DNA of 64,000 bases from Chrysogorgia sp. JL179-B06 (GCA_035772405.1 JAYKKM010000011.1:1679501-1743500), one strand, 5' to 3'; positions 45,326-56,032 are shown, numbered from the stretch's first letter. Made by a program: numbers and translations. The notes: generated by a model not told the origin, from the letters alone.

Positions 45326-45502
45326 ACCACTGGTCTAACATATTTGATAAAGGTTTCAAAACAATGTTTCCAGTACACTGTATATTCTACTGTATATGTT
45401 TGAAAACTTCAGTTGTCACGTATTATCTACCACACCTACATTATGTAATTATATTTTCGTAATATTATGCCATTATGTGTTTAACATCATTCATTTCAAT
45501 TA

Positions 45503-46339
45503 TTATAGTGTGTGCGTCCTAGAACGGGTGTATGGTCTCTGTTGTTGTTCTGCAGCGAGGTTTATGCTTTTACTCATTGAATTCCAATACTCCCACTTGG
45601 CGTCAAGCACTTCAATCTTTCTTTTGTGTTCAGTCAGCAATTGGTTTTTTTTGATAGCCAACAGTTCCAACTCTGCCTCATGTTGTTTTTCTTGCATGCT
45701 CAAACAACGCTCTTGAGCCGCAGACATTGGTTTCCTTGTAGTCGATGGTAACGACAATGCAGCCTCTACAACAGTCGACGGCTGAAGCTGCTGATTTGGA
45801 GTTAATGTAGAAGTTGTAACTGGCTGAATGTCGTTGTCATCGTTTTCTATTAAATTAATGAGAAATGAAATAAGACATGCACTATGACACTATTGTGTAT
45901 TCTTTGATAACATTACACTTTAAAAACTCTTTAATGATTCAGAGCATATCCTTACCTGATTCGTAGTTATCGTCATCATACCGGTTTTGTAGGCTGTCTA
46001 TTTGAGCAGGGATTATTGAAGCAATAGCCGATGATTGTTCGTCTCCTGGTGATGTGGATACACCACCACCAGTTAATTTAGCGGCCCGTTTTGCTTTTGC
46101 AAGAACTTTTTGGCACGGGCCTTCAAATTTTCCCAACATTTCTTAAGTTGCCTAGCATCCCGCTTGGTAACACCGGACTGCGAATTGAATTCGTGCGATA
46201 ACGTTTCCCACAACGCGTTTTTCTGCGATATTGTCCTGAAATCATTTCGTTTACATTCCAGGACATCCTTGTGCTTTGCTACTAACTCTGTCAGTAGTGA
46301 CTTTTCTAGTTGCGAAAAGTACTGCCTGTTTTGTGACAT
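45503..46339 (-). pseudogene. Harbinger-associated Myb/SANT DNA-binding protein, two exons
   Basis: From ATG 46339: [60 protein letters not shown], a Myb/SANT-like (MADF-type) domain with three Trp/hydrophobic anchors. One missing A near 46108 shifts the frame; the right frame goes on with [14 protein letters not shown] and DSLQNRYDDDNYES. The exon ends at donor ATCAG|GTAAGG (45956). A 109-bp intron ends aatag, and exon 2 (45846-45503) joins in phase, giving a low-complexity linker and a coiled coil (CLSMQEKQHEAELELLAIKK). In Harbinger elements this partner brings the transposase to DNA and into the nucleus. Confidence 0.8.
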
Positions 46340-46604
46340 CTTGCACGTTGTCTTTGGAACTTCACAGCCGAGACAGATCACACTCTTGTTAACATGCATT
46401 GATGAATGTTTACTATACTGCACTCCAGTCAGTCACACTTGAGTAAGCTCTTTGAATGCAAACTGACCACTTTGCTTACCAAATGAGTGCGCCCTCAACG
46501 TAAACAGTTAAACTCAAACTCCACTCATATTCATACTTCAATCGCACTTGAGGGCATCTCACTCGAGTTTACCTGGAGTGTGAGTGTGAGTGAGCTTTTA
46601 GAAT

Positions 46605-46969
46605 AAAACTTCATGTTATATTAAAATAGACAATTCGTGCGCGAAACATGACGATAACATGAAGACGACCAGATTGCGGGCTCATGGAAGTCAAAAGTCG
46701 GTCGAGTACAAAAGTTTTGTACAAGTTTTGACACAACCGTTTTTAGTGGTTCAAAAGAAAATTTAATAAAGAAAGTTGTGAGATTATAGGCTGGAAAAAA
46801 GTTCGGAATGTCTACGCTATTTATCAAATAAAATATGAAATTAGAAGCTTTGAAGCGCCATTGCCGACCTGGTTAACTTGACAACAGGACTTGCAATACC
46901 AATGCAAGACCATGCAAGACATTAAACAACAATTAAAATTATAAAAAGTGTGTAGGAGGGGTAGGGATC
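46605..46969. other. No gene; repeat end gtgcgcgaaacatgacg
   Basis: Contains caattcgtgcgcgaaacatgacgataacatga (about 46630-46660 in two overlapping parts), related to 37920 and 43845. No ORF recognised. Confidence 0.4.
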
Positions 46970-46971
46970 TA

Positions 46972-47124
46972 TTCAGTAGCGAAGTTGGCCATAGCAACTG
47001 GTCATGCTATGCATATTTCGAAACGATTTACATATTAGAAATATATTGTTTTCAAAATATGCAGATTTTATGAATTAGCATAGCATGACCACTGACCAAT
47101 GCTATGGCCAGCTTCGCCACTGGG
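46972..47124. mobile_element. Foldback MITE, about 150 bp
   Basis: cagtagcgaagttggccata (46974) pairs with tatggccagcttcgccactg (ending 47122). gcaactggtcatgctatgc pairs with gcatagcatgaccactgacc, and atattt with aaatat. The loop is AT-rich. No coding sequence. Confidence 0.65.
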
Positions 47125-47169
47125 TCTATTGAGTTTGACAACTAGGTGGGCAATAGAGTATGTTGGTCA

Positions 47170-47501
47170 TCATACATGTATGCAGGTATAGCCGCGTTTC
47201 CATCTGGGTTTTTTGGTTTTACTACATCCCGGGCGTTCTTTGTCAGTGCCCGTGAGCACATACCAGTTTTTCAGCGGTTCATAAAGGAAACATTGCTTGA
47301 GGTAAGGGTTGTTGTAATAACCAGCAGACTTCACAAAACAGGACGAGTTTACAGCCATGTAACCGTTGATAAGTTGATCTACATCTCCATTGTACACACC
47401 AAACACACAACCGCTCTCATACCTATACTTTCAAGCTTACTTCGTAAAAAATTCTCTTCAATTTGAAAACTTCTTCCCGCTTCACTTTTTTCGTCCTCCA
47501 T
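47170..47501 (-). pseudogene. Unrecognised ORF with KERPG motif, one frameshift
   Basis: From ATG 47501 (MEDEKSEAGRSFQIEENFLR then SKLESIG) a one-base shift near 47415 leads into YESGCVFGVYNGDVDQLING, FVKSAGYYNNPYLKQCFLYE, LKNWYVLTGTDKERPGCSKT. It looks like genuine coding sequence (aromatic-rich, four spaced Cys), but I do not recognise the family. The end coincides with a 36-bp inverted repeat (see 47217-47252). Two further KERPG-like pieces lie on the plus strand at about 47640-47720 and 48028-48063. Confidence 0.4.
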
Positions 47502-48061
47502 TCTGCGCTTTGATAACCGATTGTTACCAGAAGTTTCAACAGGATGTTTAGGAATGATATATATATATATATATATTTACACAAGTTGCGCATCCTTTTT
47601 ATTTTTGGGCAACATTTCGTTAACAGCCGCTGGCTGTGTTATCGTGGCCACTCACAAAGAACGCCCGGGATGGAGGAAGACCAAAGCTTGCATCACAGGC
47701 GATCTTTGCCACTTCAAATCCAGTAAGGTTTTTTTAATACTTTATAGTATACTGCTCTGTTGCTTTATTTAGTAATTTACAGCTTGGGTTTTTCATTTAT
47801 CTGAAAATTCAATTTGTTACTCTGAAAAATATCTGTCTTTCAGTTTGGTTAATGACTCTGATCACGTTTAATATATAAAAATATTAGTAAAATCAATGTT
47901 TATCAGTTTCAATTGTTCAATTGAATAAAGATTATAGATAAAATCCAAGCACAATATTCTACTTTACATTTTCCGAATTTGGCCCGAATTATGGATTAAG
48001 CGGCTGACCAAATATAATCTGCTTGCGGGCACTGACAAAGAACGCCCGGGATGTAGTAAAA
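47217..48061. repeat. Exact 36-bp inverted repeat flanking an 0.8-kb segment
   Basis: ttttactacatcccgggcgt plus tctttgtcagtgcccg at 47217-47252 is the perfect inverse of 48026-48061. A third, partial copy (cacaaagaacgcccgggatg) lies inside at about 47655. Each copy encodes the TDKERPGCSKT-type peptide in the appropriate orientation. (at)n sits at about 47560-47575. Confidence 0.85.
47640..47720 (+). other. Possible exon fragment with KERPG motif, plus strand
   Basis: Reads VATHKERPGWRKTKACITGD then LCHFKSS, ending at a consensus donor CCA|GTAAGG. It is a diverged relative of the minus-strand KERPG end at 47230. It could be an exon of an inverted paralogous copy. Low confidence. Confidence 0.25.
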
Positions 48062-48167
48062 CCCTTTTTTTTACCCCTAACCGTAACCCTAATCATAACC
48101 GTAAAATATGGTGAGAGACTATATGCATTGATACCATGAAGTATATCCCCATATGCAATCAGTTTAC

Positions 48168-49305
48168 CTTATATTATTTCGCGATGCTGGAGTATCACTT
48201 TTCTCTTCATAGTCACCAGAGTCTCCGTTTTCCGCTGCTTCCAAGAATTTCCATTCAGGATCTGCACCCTCATCAATGTCAATGGAAGATTCATCGCTGC
48301 TATATCCGGCGAAGTCTACAGCTTGGGTTGCTCCTGTTTGTCGCTATCAGATAGGTCGTCTTCGTCAGAGGATGACAAGATAGTCTTCAGTCAATTGCTA
48401 TATTAATATGTAAACAAGGAAAATAATACGGCTTCAAAATATAACCGCAGAAAACGACGGGCTTATACTGTATCAATGAACGTTACCTTTTGAAGCTCTT
48501 TGACCTTTCTGAGCTGACGAACTTCCATTTCCAGGACAGCGCATCTTTGTTTATATTTTCTGCAGGAGTCCTGAACTTGTTCCATGCAAGCGGCGAATAT
48601 AAAGTTCACACTGGTCACATTTGTTCGGGGGACTTGGACAGTTTCAGATGGACAAGGCAGAGTCTCGGGCAGAACAGAAGCAATACTAACTGTCTCGTTT
48701 GACAACACCTCATGTTCGCTACAGGTTTCACTTGATTCGGTTTTGGCCTGTCCAGAGCACAAAATTGGCATGAGGGTTGCTTTCTGAGTAGTACGGAGAA
48801 TCTGCACAAGAATTGTGAAAACGGAAAATACATTAACCTTAGCCTAGGCATTACCAGGTGAGCCAGTTTCGTCCACAATTTTTTCTAACTCACCTTTCTT
48901 CGACTTCATTCAAGCGCAGACGTGTCAACATTTTCTTGAACTACCACTGCGCAATCTATGGTGGGAGTTGCATCCTTTTTTTAACCATCTTCTCGCGCGA
49001 AATAAAGAGGTATCTGACGTGTCTTTCAGATTCAGATCTGCTCGTTGTTCGAAGCAAGATGACTGGAAATGTACCGAACAAAGAACTGATGTCTTAGATG
49101 GTTTCCAATTCGCTCGATGTCGCTGGACGAAACGAATCCATCGATTACAAATTGCTTTGTCTCGAGGAAAAAGATGCAGGGAAACTCCTTGTGTTTTTGA
49201 GTTGTTGTTACAACTGACACTGTGGGGTCCTCGTGCTACACAGAATTTATCCGAAGACCTTTTTTTGCGCTGTTCTACAACTTCTACGCTATCGTTACAC
49301 TCCAT
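48168..49305 (-). pseudogene. THAP zinc-finger gene, three exons, probably inactive
   Basis: Exon 1 (49305-48894) encodes a THAP domain: FCVARGPHSVSC as the first Cys pair, FPRDKAICNRWIRFVQRHRA (with the conserved Trp), LCSVHFQSSCFEQ (the CxxH pair) and, after a one-base shift near 48980, TPTID, the AVPTIF-type box. An in-frame TGA follows near 48907. Exon 1 ends at donor AAAG|GTGAGT. Exon 2 (48801-48488) starts after ttgtgcag and ends in a coiled coil (MEQVQDSCRKYKQRCAVLEM). Exon 3 (48343-48168) is acidic (YSSDESSIDIDEGADPEWKF). All junctions keep phase 0. THAP proteins bind DNA, and P-element-type transposases also start with this domain; no transposase core is seen. Confidence 0.65.
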
Positions 49306-49329
49306 TGCTCATTCAGGGTTTCCTCTGAA

Positions 49330-49405
49330 TAAATCTGTATACACAACCAGTGACGTCACGCCCCTGTATTGGCCGCGCACAAAATGGCGGACAATTTTGG
49401 CTCGA
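49330..49405 (-). promoter_or_regulatory. Promoter-like region of the THAP gene
   Basis: Just upstream of the THAP start lie the cAMP-response palindrome gtgacgtcac (about 49350), an inverted CCAAT (attgg, about 49368) and gtccgccattttgtg, close to a YY1-type site (about 49381-49395). The patch is more CpG-rich than its surroundings. It may act in either direction. Confidence 0.4.
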
Positions 49406-49532
49406 GTAGGTCGATTACAAAGGTGCAATACAATGATTTCCTTCATCGTTTTTATTAAACAAAAACGGCATCGTGCTGAAGAAGGTTATAACTAACTATC
49501 TTGCAAGAAAAATCTATATGTAAAATTTGGTT

Positions 49533-49866
49533 TCATAAACACTTTAAGTGTGACTGAAACCATTTAAGTGCATCATCACCTGTGTGATATTTGCCCAGCT
49601 TAGACAGTAATATGTCATGATTGACTACGTCGAACGCTTTGCTTAGATCCAAAAATACAGTTCCAATTAACTTGCTTTGATCCATTTCTTTCAACCATTT
49701 ATCAGTTATATTCAAAAGTTCAGTTTCGCAAGATACGCAGACTGATTTCTGTAAAGCAAGTTATTTGTAGTAAGATGGTCCAGGTAAGATGAGGCAACAT
49801 CCATTCTAAAGGTTTGGAGAGCATTGACAATATGGAGATACCCGATAGTTACTTCTTTCCATGGTG
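49533..49866 (-). pseudogene. LINE reverse transcriptase fragment (palm)
   Basis: On the minus strand: ISILSMLSKPLE (about 49860-49825), then in the next frame YLDHLTTNNLLYRNQSAYL, then DKWLKEMDQSKLIGTVFLDL and SKAFDVVNHDILLSKL (49700-49600). This is the RT region with the first catalytic Asp (FLDLSKAFD), as in CR1/L2-type LINEs. Two frame breaks and truncated at both sides. Confidence 0.75.
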
Positions 49867-50757
49867 GATTATATCATGTCCTTCAGAAAGCATTTCAACA
49901 AGAGTAGCTTTATGAGACCAGCATTGCATGTACAGTTCTATTCCAAGGACAAAAGTGTTTACCCAAAAACACTAAGTGGAGGTCTATAAACCTGTACAAT
50001 GCATGTTTACACTACTCAAATGTACAAATGCCTTAATGCCCAAACAAAAATTAAAAGCACAACATTCATGCATGCATTACAGTAAATTATATCACCACAT
50101 TGATCACCTGCTTGTTGGCTGACCTGACACATCCATGTAATTATATCTAGTATTATAAAATAATCGGAAGTAAATGAGCGACAACATGCTGTCTGATTGA
50201 GCTCAAAAACCGTGTCATTATAAGTTATATTTCGCATAGATTTTAATTTAATTTAATCAATTTTAACTGCATATACAATAAATAATGACATATATAAAAA
50301 AAAAAAAAATAAAACAAACAAACAAACAAACAAAAAAAATGCAGTAGGAACAAAAATGAACCATACTAGCTATTAGACAGAGTCTGAGGAATCTGAAGAA
50401 GAACAGTCTGCGCAATTAGTATGCAAAGGATCTTGCAAGAACTGTCTCACGTGTTGCCAAAGGTTCTCTACATATATTCATTAAATGCATCTTCTTTTTC
50501 GAATCTGTTTATCATTTATGAATACCTAATTTCCCTGTATATTTTTTGTTATTCACACTTGATGAGATGTAATTATATGTAATTTTTGGTATAAATTTTG
50601 ACATTTTGTAACTCTAAGAGTAAGCGTAGTTCAATCATGGAACTGTACTCCGTGCATGGCTTTGATTAGTTTAATATATAATATATTGTCTAATAAATGT
50701 TGTAGTCACAGAAAAGGGAGGCGAACATAAAATTGTGGTTAAAATTATCGAAATTGC
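49867..50757. other. No gene; A-rich microsatellite
   Basis: Poly-A followed by (caaa)n at about 50296-50339, possibly an old retroposon tail. No coding sequence recognised. Confidence 0.4.
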
Positions 50758-50873
50758 TCTCAAAATGCAATTTCAGAGACTCAAAAGTTCAAAAATCCTT
50801 TGGGCTTTGCACTTGGTCAGGCGCCCCTTTAATCCAATTTCCCGGTAACTTTCCTGCTACCAGTCCGCCCCTG
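50758..50873 (+). mobile_element. hAT-like right end with GGCATTTCAGAG module
   Basis: ctctcaaaatgcaatttcag and agactcaaaagttcaaaaat match the dispersed module. 110 bp further on, ccagtccgcccctg (50860-50873) gives CAGGGGCGGACTGG on the other strand, a hAT-type terminus. The left end was not found. Confidence 0.45.
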
Positions 50874-51468
50874 CTAACTTCAGTGTGTTACAACAGAGAA
50901 TAACACACATGACCAGACACTGCGATATAGTGTCAGAAATTATGTGTGTTCGTTTTAGACGCCATTAATATGAATTAAATTTGTCTGAATTAAATCTTCA
51001 TGAAGGAATGCAGCATGTAACTTGTAACAACAAGGTTGTAACCTTAGTATCACCCATTATTTTTTAAATCAAAAGTGATACACGTGCAGTCAACTACACG
51101 CAAACTCCGCTTGTAGCAGACTACACTCAAATTGCATGTGGCTCAAGGTTGCATGTAGTGTGAAGCTTCGTGTAGTTAATTGACTGAACGACACACAGTA
51201 CATACTATGCACTTGTATAACTAGTGCATGTAGTGTTAATGGAAAAACTCCACGCAGCTGTTATACAAAACTTTTGAGTGCCCCTGTACAATAATTTAAA
51301 CTTAATGGATGAAATGTCTGTCTCCATTTCATCAATTTTTGCTTGGCTAAGACAATTTGACTTTGGCTAACAAATTTCTGACTAAATTTTCCAAATTTCT
51401 AAAGAAACGAATTGTGCATTTTAATCTCTGAATAATATGTTATTTTGCTCTTTATTTCAATTTTACAG
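50874..51468. other. Flank/intron of the EnSpm gene; weak inverted repeat
   Basis: A weak inverted relation exists between gcagtcaactacacgcaaac (about 51087) and gtgtagttaattgactga (about 51170). It ends with the acceptor ttatttcaattttacag directly before 51469. Confidence 0.4.
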
Positions 51469-53500
51469 GTCCACTTTTACTGCTCGTTGTGTAACACGTA
51501 TATGGGAACAGGCAGGGCCAGACAAGACTGCGAGAATTGTGGTGAAGAGTTTTTTGGAGAAAATTCATTGAGGAATGGTAACTTCTTGTGTGTTCCTCTT
51601 CAGCAACAACTGACAAACTTGTTAATGGACCAGACCTTCATGCAAAACTGGCTAACCGCAACCTAGAAGACATCATCCAGTCCAGTGTCATAAAAGATAT
51701 AACATCCTCTAAACTGTACTGGAAACCAATAGAAAACCACCATTTGTCATGCAATGACATCATAACTTGGAATACTGATGGTATACCTGTCTTTAAGTCG
51801 TCCAAATATTCCATATGGCCATTACAATGTATGGTGAATGAGTTACCATCTCATCTACGGCCAAAGAATGTTTTGCTAACTGGTCTCTGGTCATAGCAAA
51901 CCAGAGATTAATACATTTTTGAATCCTTTTGTGAGGGAATGTCAGCAGCTGGAAGAAACTGGTTTCCTGTTCAAGGATGAGCAAGTCCCCAGAAAAGTTT
52001 TCTGCATGATATGCTCTGCTGATAGTCCTGCTTGTGCCATGTTAAGAAATAGCAAAAATACAATGGGAAATGTGGCTGTGACTGGTGCGAGCATGAAGGG
52101 GTACCGGTTTCCAATGGAGGTCCACCTACTCGTTATTACCCGCATAGAGACAATCCACCTTTGCGCACTGCACAACACCAGGCAGAATATGCCATTCAAG
52201 CTGAGACTAATCAAGAGCCTGTGGTGGGTGTAAAGGGGTTTAGTGAACTTGATGTCCTGCCAATATTTAACACAGTTGATGGCTTTACACCCGAGTACAT
52301 GCACTCAGTTTGTCAGGGAGTGGTACGACAACGGTGTAATATGTGGTTAGACTCAAGTAATCACAAAGAAGCCTATTATCTGGGAAGAGGAGTGACGGCA
52401 CTGGATAAGCATCTAATGGCCATTCGCCCTCCATCAGAGATAACAAGGTCACCTCACCTCGATCAATGAAAGACCGTAAGTTTTGGAAAACTTCGGAGTG
52501 GCGGGCATTTGTTTTATAGCTTGGTAGTTCTGAATGGGATCCTTCCAGTGGTGTATGTCAAAAATTTTATTTGCTTGTTCATGGAGTCTACTGCCTTTTT
52601 GGTGTACAAATTGATGACGAAATCCTTAGTAGCGCCAAGGCATGCCTTCAGAAATTTGTCACTGAAATGGAGAATTTGTATAGACTGAGTTCCTGTACAT
52701 TTAATGTTCACCAAATGGTCCATTTAGCAGACGGTGTAAGGAATTGTGGACCACTGTGGGCAACGTCAGCCTTTGCATTTGAGGCAAACAACTATAACTT
52801 GCTGAAAATCTTCAGTGGCACGCAATGTGTTCCTCAACAAATATGCAATACATACCTTTTATCACAACGGTTACCAGCAATTGCCAGGGAGTCATTTAAT
52901 GAAGATACCATCCCAACCATAATTCAGCTTTTTCAAAAGCTTTCTGGTGTTCACCCGCTAACTAAAAGCAGGCGAGTATTGCAATTAAATGTTGTTGGGA
53001 TGGGTCCTGGAAAACCAGCACATTTAACTGCTACACAAGCCATAGCTGTAAGCAGATTGATTGGTAGGGATGTGCAGAATCGTGAAGCACTGGTCTTCAG
53101 CATGGTTATTGTTGACAACATCATTTACACGTCCATCACCTACACAAGATCCAACCGTCACAATGATTCACATGTTTCAGTTGAGCACCCAGAAGGGCAG
53201 TATGGTATTGTTCAAGGGTTATTTGAAGTAAAACCAGACTGTAGATGTGACAACACCCATCTGCAATACTGTGAATGCAGAAAGTACAACATTGTGCTGA
53301 TGAACACATTTCAGTGCTTACGTCGATCAACATATGTAGACATTGAGTGTGGAGTGAATTCCCATTTTTTGAGAGAGTTCATTGAAACCGACAGAATAAT
53401 TGCAATTTCACCAGCAAGCATCAAGAAAAAATGCATTAGAATGCAATTATCAGAAATAAACTTTGTCTGTGTAGTTCCATGTAGGTTTTATGGTGACTGA
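51469..53500 (+). pseudogene. EnSpm/CACTA transposase (tnp2 type), several frameshifts
   Basis: After a strong acceptor the frame reads VHFYCSLCNTYMGTG and CENCGEEF (zinc motif). A shift near 51655 gives NTDGIPVFKSSKYSIWPLQC, NELPSHLRPKNVLLTGLW; a shift near 51891 gives KPEINTFLNPFVRECQQLEE, CSADSPACAMLRNSK, CDWCEHEGVPV, RYYPHRDNPPLRT and VDGFTPEYMHSVCQGVVRQR. A deletion near 52470-52560 precedes the long last frame, 52571-53500 (MENLYRLSSCTFNVHQMVHL, LWATSAFAFEANNYNLLKIF and the C-terminal NFVCVVPCRFYGD). The TDG, ADAPAR-like and DxxH landmarks match tnp2. The N-terminal exon is not here; a related fragment lies at 31500-32440. Confidence 0.85.
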
Positions 53501-53944
53501 GTTTTTGGACAATTATTGTACGTAAGATACTAAGTATTATATATGTCAAGAATCATCCAGAACTGCCATATTTTAATGCACGTTGAATGTTGATGTTATA
53601 TCACAACTTATTGTATTGTGATAAAAAATTAAAGGGATTGGTCAACTCATATAATAATGAGTTATCACACATGCTATATACTGAGCACCTATATTATGTC
53701 CTCAGGGGCGAAACTAGCTCTTTTTCGTTGGGGGGTGTACGGTAAAATTGCCCTGCTAAAATCTTTGGTGCCCTGCAGCTCCGTAGATAAAATTTACCGA
53801 AACGTATAAACGGATTCCTGCCTCAATCTACATGCATTTGAACTAAATTCCTATTGTCAGTCTGGTATGTGATGGCAAACTGGCAATTGGTAGAGTTAAA
53901 AATAGACATTAATTTATACGGCAAGACCACGAAAATAGGATAGG

Positions 53945-54570
53945 GGTATCTAGTACGTATTCCTTATAAGGAAGCGCAAATAGAAGTCATTGACGAACAA
54001 ATAGAGTGAATTAACGAGCAAATAGCTGACACGTTCAAACCTCGTACCAGCCTCCTTGTTAATTGGATTGTAACCGACCCCAAAACAACAAAGGTCCTAA
54101 CCCTTTGGCAAACGTTTTCTTGAGAAATAAACCACCCCCAAAGCTATAGAATATATCAAAGGAAAGTTAAATGATCTATTTACAACATACGTACAGCTTT
54201 ATCCCGGTAGCTAACTTAGTTCTCTTTAAAAGCGCGGATAATCGAACATGCCAAAATATAATTTTCCTAATACGGATGCCATCTTGTAAACAAAAACACG
54301 GCTGTCTTCGACGAAGGTTTTCTTGAGAAATAATCAACTCCCAAAGCTACAATATATATTAAAACAAAGATAAATTATCTGTTTACAATATTTGTGCAGC
54401 TTATCCTGCTAGCGAACGTAGTTTTCTTAAAAAGAGTGGATAATCGAACATATCGTAACGTGTTAACAATCCCACATCCAGTGGGCTGGTACGAGTGCCA
54501 TGTATTTGTTCGTTAATGCCTTCTATTTGCTCGTCGGTCACTTCCTTATATGGAATACGTACTAGAAGTA
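53945..54570. repeat. Nested inverted repeat with internal 200-bp tandem duplication
   Basis: The arm ctagtacgtattccttataa (about 53950) through aacctcgtaccagcc (54055) is inverted at about 54485-54566 (gctggtacgag ... ttatatggaatacgtactag). Between the arms, two diverged copies of a roughly 200-bp unit start gtttcttgagaaataa (54113) and gttttcttgagaaataa (54318), both with ataatcgaacat. Confidence 0.65.
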
Positions 54571-54599
54571 CATATGGAAAATAGGCATTCAGCCATGTC

Positions 54600-54690
54600 C
54601 AACGTAGCCTGCGCGCAGGGGGTGCGGGGGTCCTCCCCCAGGAAAATTTTGAAATCTAGAAGCTCGGAAAGGCAGGTACTTCATGTATGC
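54600..54690 (-). repeat. GGCATTTCAGAG module, inverted diverged copy
   Basis: On the minus strand gcctttccgagcttctagat and ttcaaaattttcctggggg parallel the module at 57288. Read in this orientation, it again lies before the right terminus (53703) once the nested 53945-54570 insertion is discounted. Confidence 0.5.
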
Positions 54691-54791
54691 CTAAAGCTGG
54701 TTGCTTCATGTGAGCCTGTCCCCAACACAACTATAATCCCAACCAAAATTGTTTCAAGACACAAAAATCGGCATACATGAAGTAGCCCGCC
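54671..54791. mobile_element. Small MITE with ctcggaaag target duplication
   Basis: tacttcatgtatgcc near the left end is inverted at the right (ggcatacatgaagta). ctcggaaag occurs immediately outside on both sides (about 54662 and 54792). No ORF. Confidence 0.6.
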
Positions 54792-54916
54792 TCGGAAAGA
54801 CAATTTGCAGCAATTTGAGCAAACTTTTGCCATCAATTTTACAGCGAGCATATTTCAAATGAATACCAAGTGCCACCATTTTTTGCGCCTAGTACTGACA
54901 GAAGGGTCTGGGAACC

Positions 54917-54999
54917 AATCTAACACTTGCGTAGCCAATCTCGTTCCCATCTAACACTTGCGTAGCCAATCTCGTTCCCAGAGCCTGCGCAGGCTCTGG
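54917..54999. repeat. 32-bp direct repeat plus 22-bp perfect palindrome
   Basis: atctaacacttgcgtagcca followed by atctcgttccc occurs twice in a row. The second copy runs into ccagagcctgc and its exact inverse gcaggctctgg (54978-54999). The gccaatctcgttcccagagcc motif recurs at about 59885-59910, so it is dispersed. Confidence 0.8.
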
Positions 55000-55207
55000 G
55001 GTTGCCTAACACTTCAGGCTACACCCGTTTGTAAAATCTCGTGTAGATGAAGCCCATAGGTAGATTACCTTAAGTAGCTTCTCTCCTAGCTTCTGACTGC
55101 GCTGCCATTCAAGATCTCTGATTGCCCATTTGCCCTGCCAATTGGTGTTTTTAGTATTTTGGGGGGGTGTCACACCCTGCGCACAACCCCCTTGAGTTTC
55201 GCCCCTG

Positions 55208-55591
55208 TATGCCCTTCATCAAGTTCCTTTGTTAAATTTACACAATAGCAGTTGACCTCTTGCATGTTGAGTTTATTTATTTGATGTTCTTGGAACATAA
55301 TGTTCAAAACAGTTTGATTTTTAAAACGGAACAATTCTATTTTAGTTTTTTGATGAATAAAATTATATGCAAGGTTACCAAGCTGATGGCCGAACTTCTC
55401 AATTTCTCCTTACTTGAACGCACTTTAATTGCATTTAAGTGTCTATTTTCTAAGCAACGTATTTCTCAAACCAACTTCATTGAAAGGTGTATTTCTGGAT
55501 ATCAAACACCAAATGTCAAAATCATTGTATTTAAAACTATGATTGTTTCATTATAAAGCGCGCGATCAAGTCGGCCGATCGAGGGTCTTTC
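55208..55591. other. Between two hAT elements; no gene recognised
   Basis: An open frame at 55260-55556 has no recognised motif. Ends with ctttc (55587-55591), the left copy of the next element's target duplication. Confidence 0.4.
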
Positions 55592-55814
55592 CAGGGGTGG
55601 ATCCAGACTACTTCAACTTGTCACATTTTGATTAAAAATAAAAATTAACAATGTGTTACTAAAGTTATTTTTATTGATATTTTTACTTTTCACCGTGCGC
55701 AGTTGCTTGCACGTCTATTTTGCTAAATGATAGCCTGTATTATATGCTTTTGGGGGAGGGCAAAATGGAGCGATTGAGCGCTGCGCGTGCAATAATCGTG
55801 TGGAAATCTCAGGC

Positions 55815-55990
55815 AATTTAGAGTGAACTAGTCAAAACTGTCTCCTATTGGTTAATCGCTTCAAATCAATCAGAGTGAACTAGTCAAAACTGTCTCCTAT
55901 TGGTTAATCGCCTTCAACCCAATTAGAGTGAACTAGTCATGAACTAGTCAGATCATATAAATACGAAATGCCTCTCGCGTAGTCGCGTGG
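55815..55990 (+). promoter_or_regulatory. Promoter with tandem CCAAT-type repeats and TATA box
   Basis: About 2.5 copies of a 52-bp unit (agagtgaactagtcaaaact then gtctcctattggttaatcgc) start at about 55820, 55872 and 55924. Each full unit carries an inverted CCAAT. tataaat follows at 55956-55962. The first ATG (56033) lies about 70 bases beyond, so transcription would begin near 55987. Confidence 0.6.
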
Positions 55991-56032
55991 ACAACCAGTT
56001 TGTCGAAGGAAGACTGTTTTCCTTTCAATATA

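Larger units (their letters stand above)
44094..46604. mobile_element. PIF/Harbinger element with both genes
   Basis: The left end attctaaaagctcactc (44094) matches the inverted right end gagtgagcttttagaat (ending 46604), with further (ac)tcac-type pairs inside. Between them, a DDE transposase on the plus strand and a Myb/SANT protein on the minus strand converge, the classical two-gene Harbinger layout. A 3-bp target duplication could not be fixed with certainty. Confidence 0.8.
53703..55207. mobile_element. Non-autonomous hAT element with near-exact 8-bp target duplication
   Basis: Ends caggggcgaaact (53703) and agtttcgcccctg (to 55207) are perfect 13-bp inverted repeats. Flanks are tatgtcct (53695-53702) and tatgccct (55208-55215), an 8-bp duplication with one change, the hAT signature. 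G/C-run pairs lie just inside both ends. No transposase. It carries several nested insertions listed below. Confidence 0.88.

Noticed and set aside
45396..45716. 106-codon plus-strand ORF
   Set aside because: Antisense shadow of exon 2 of the Harbinger Myb/SANT gene.
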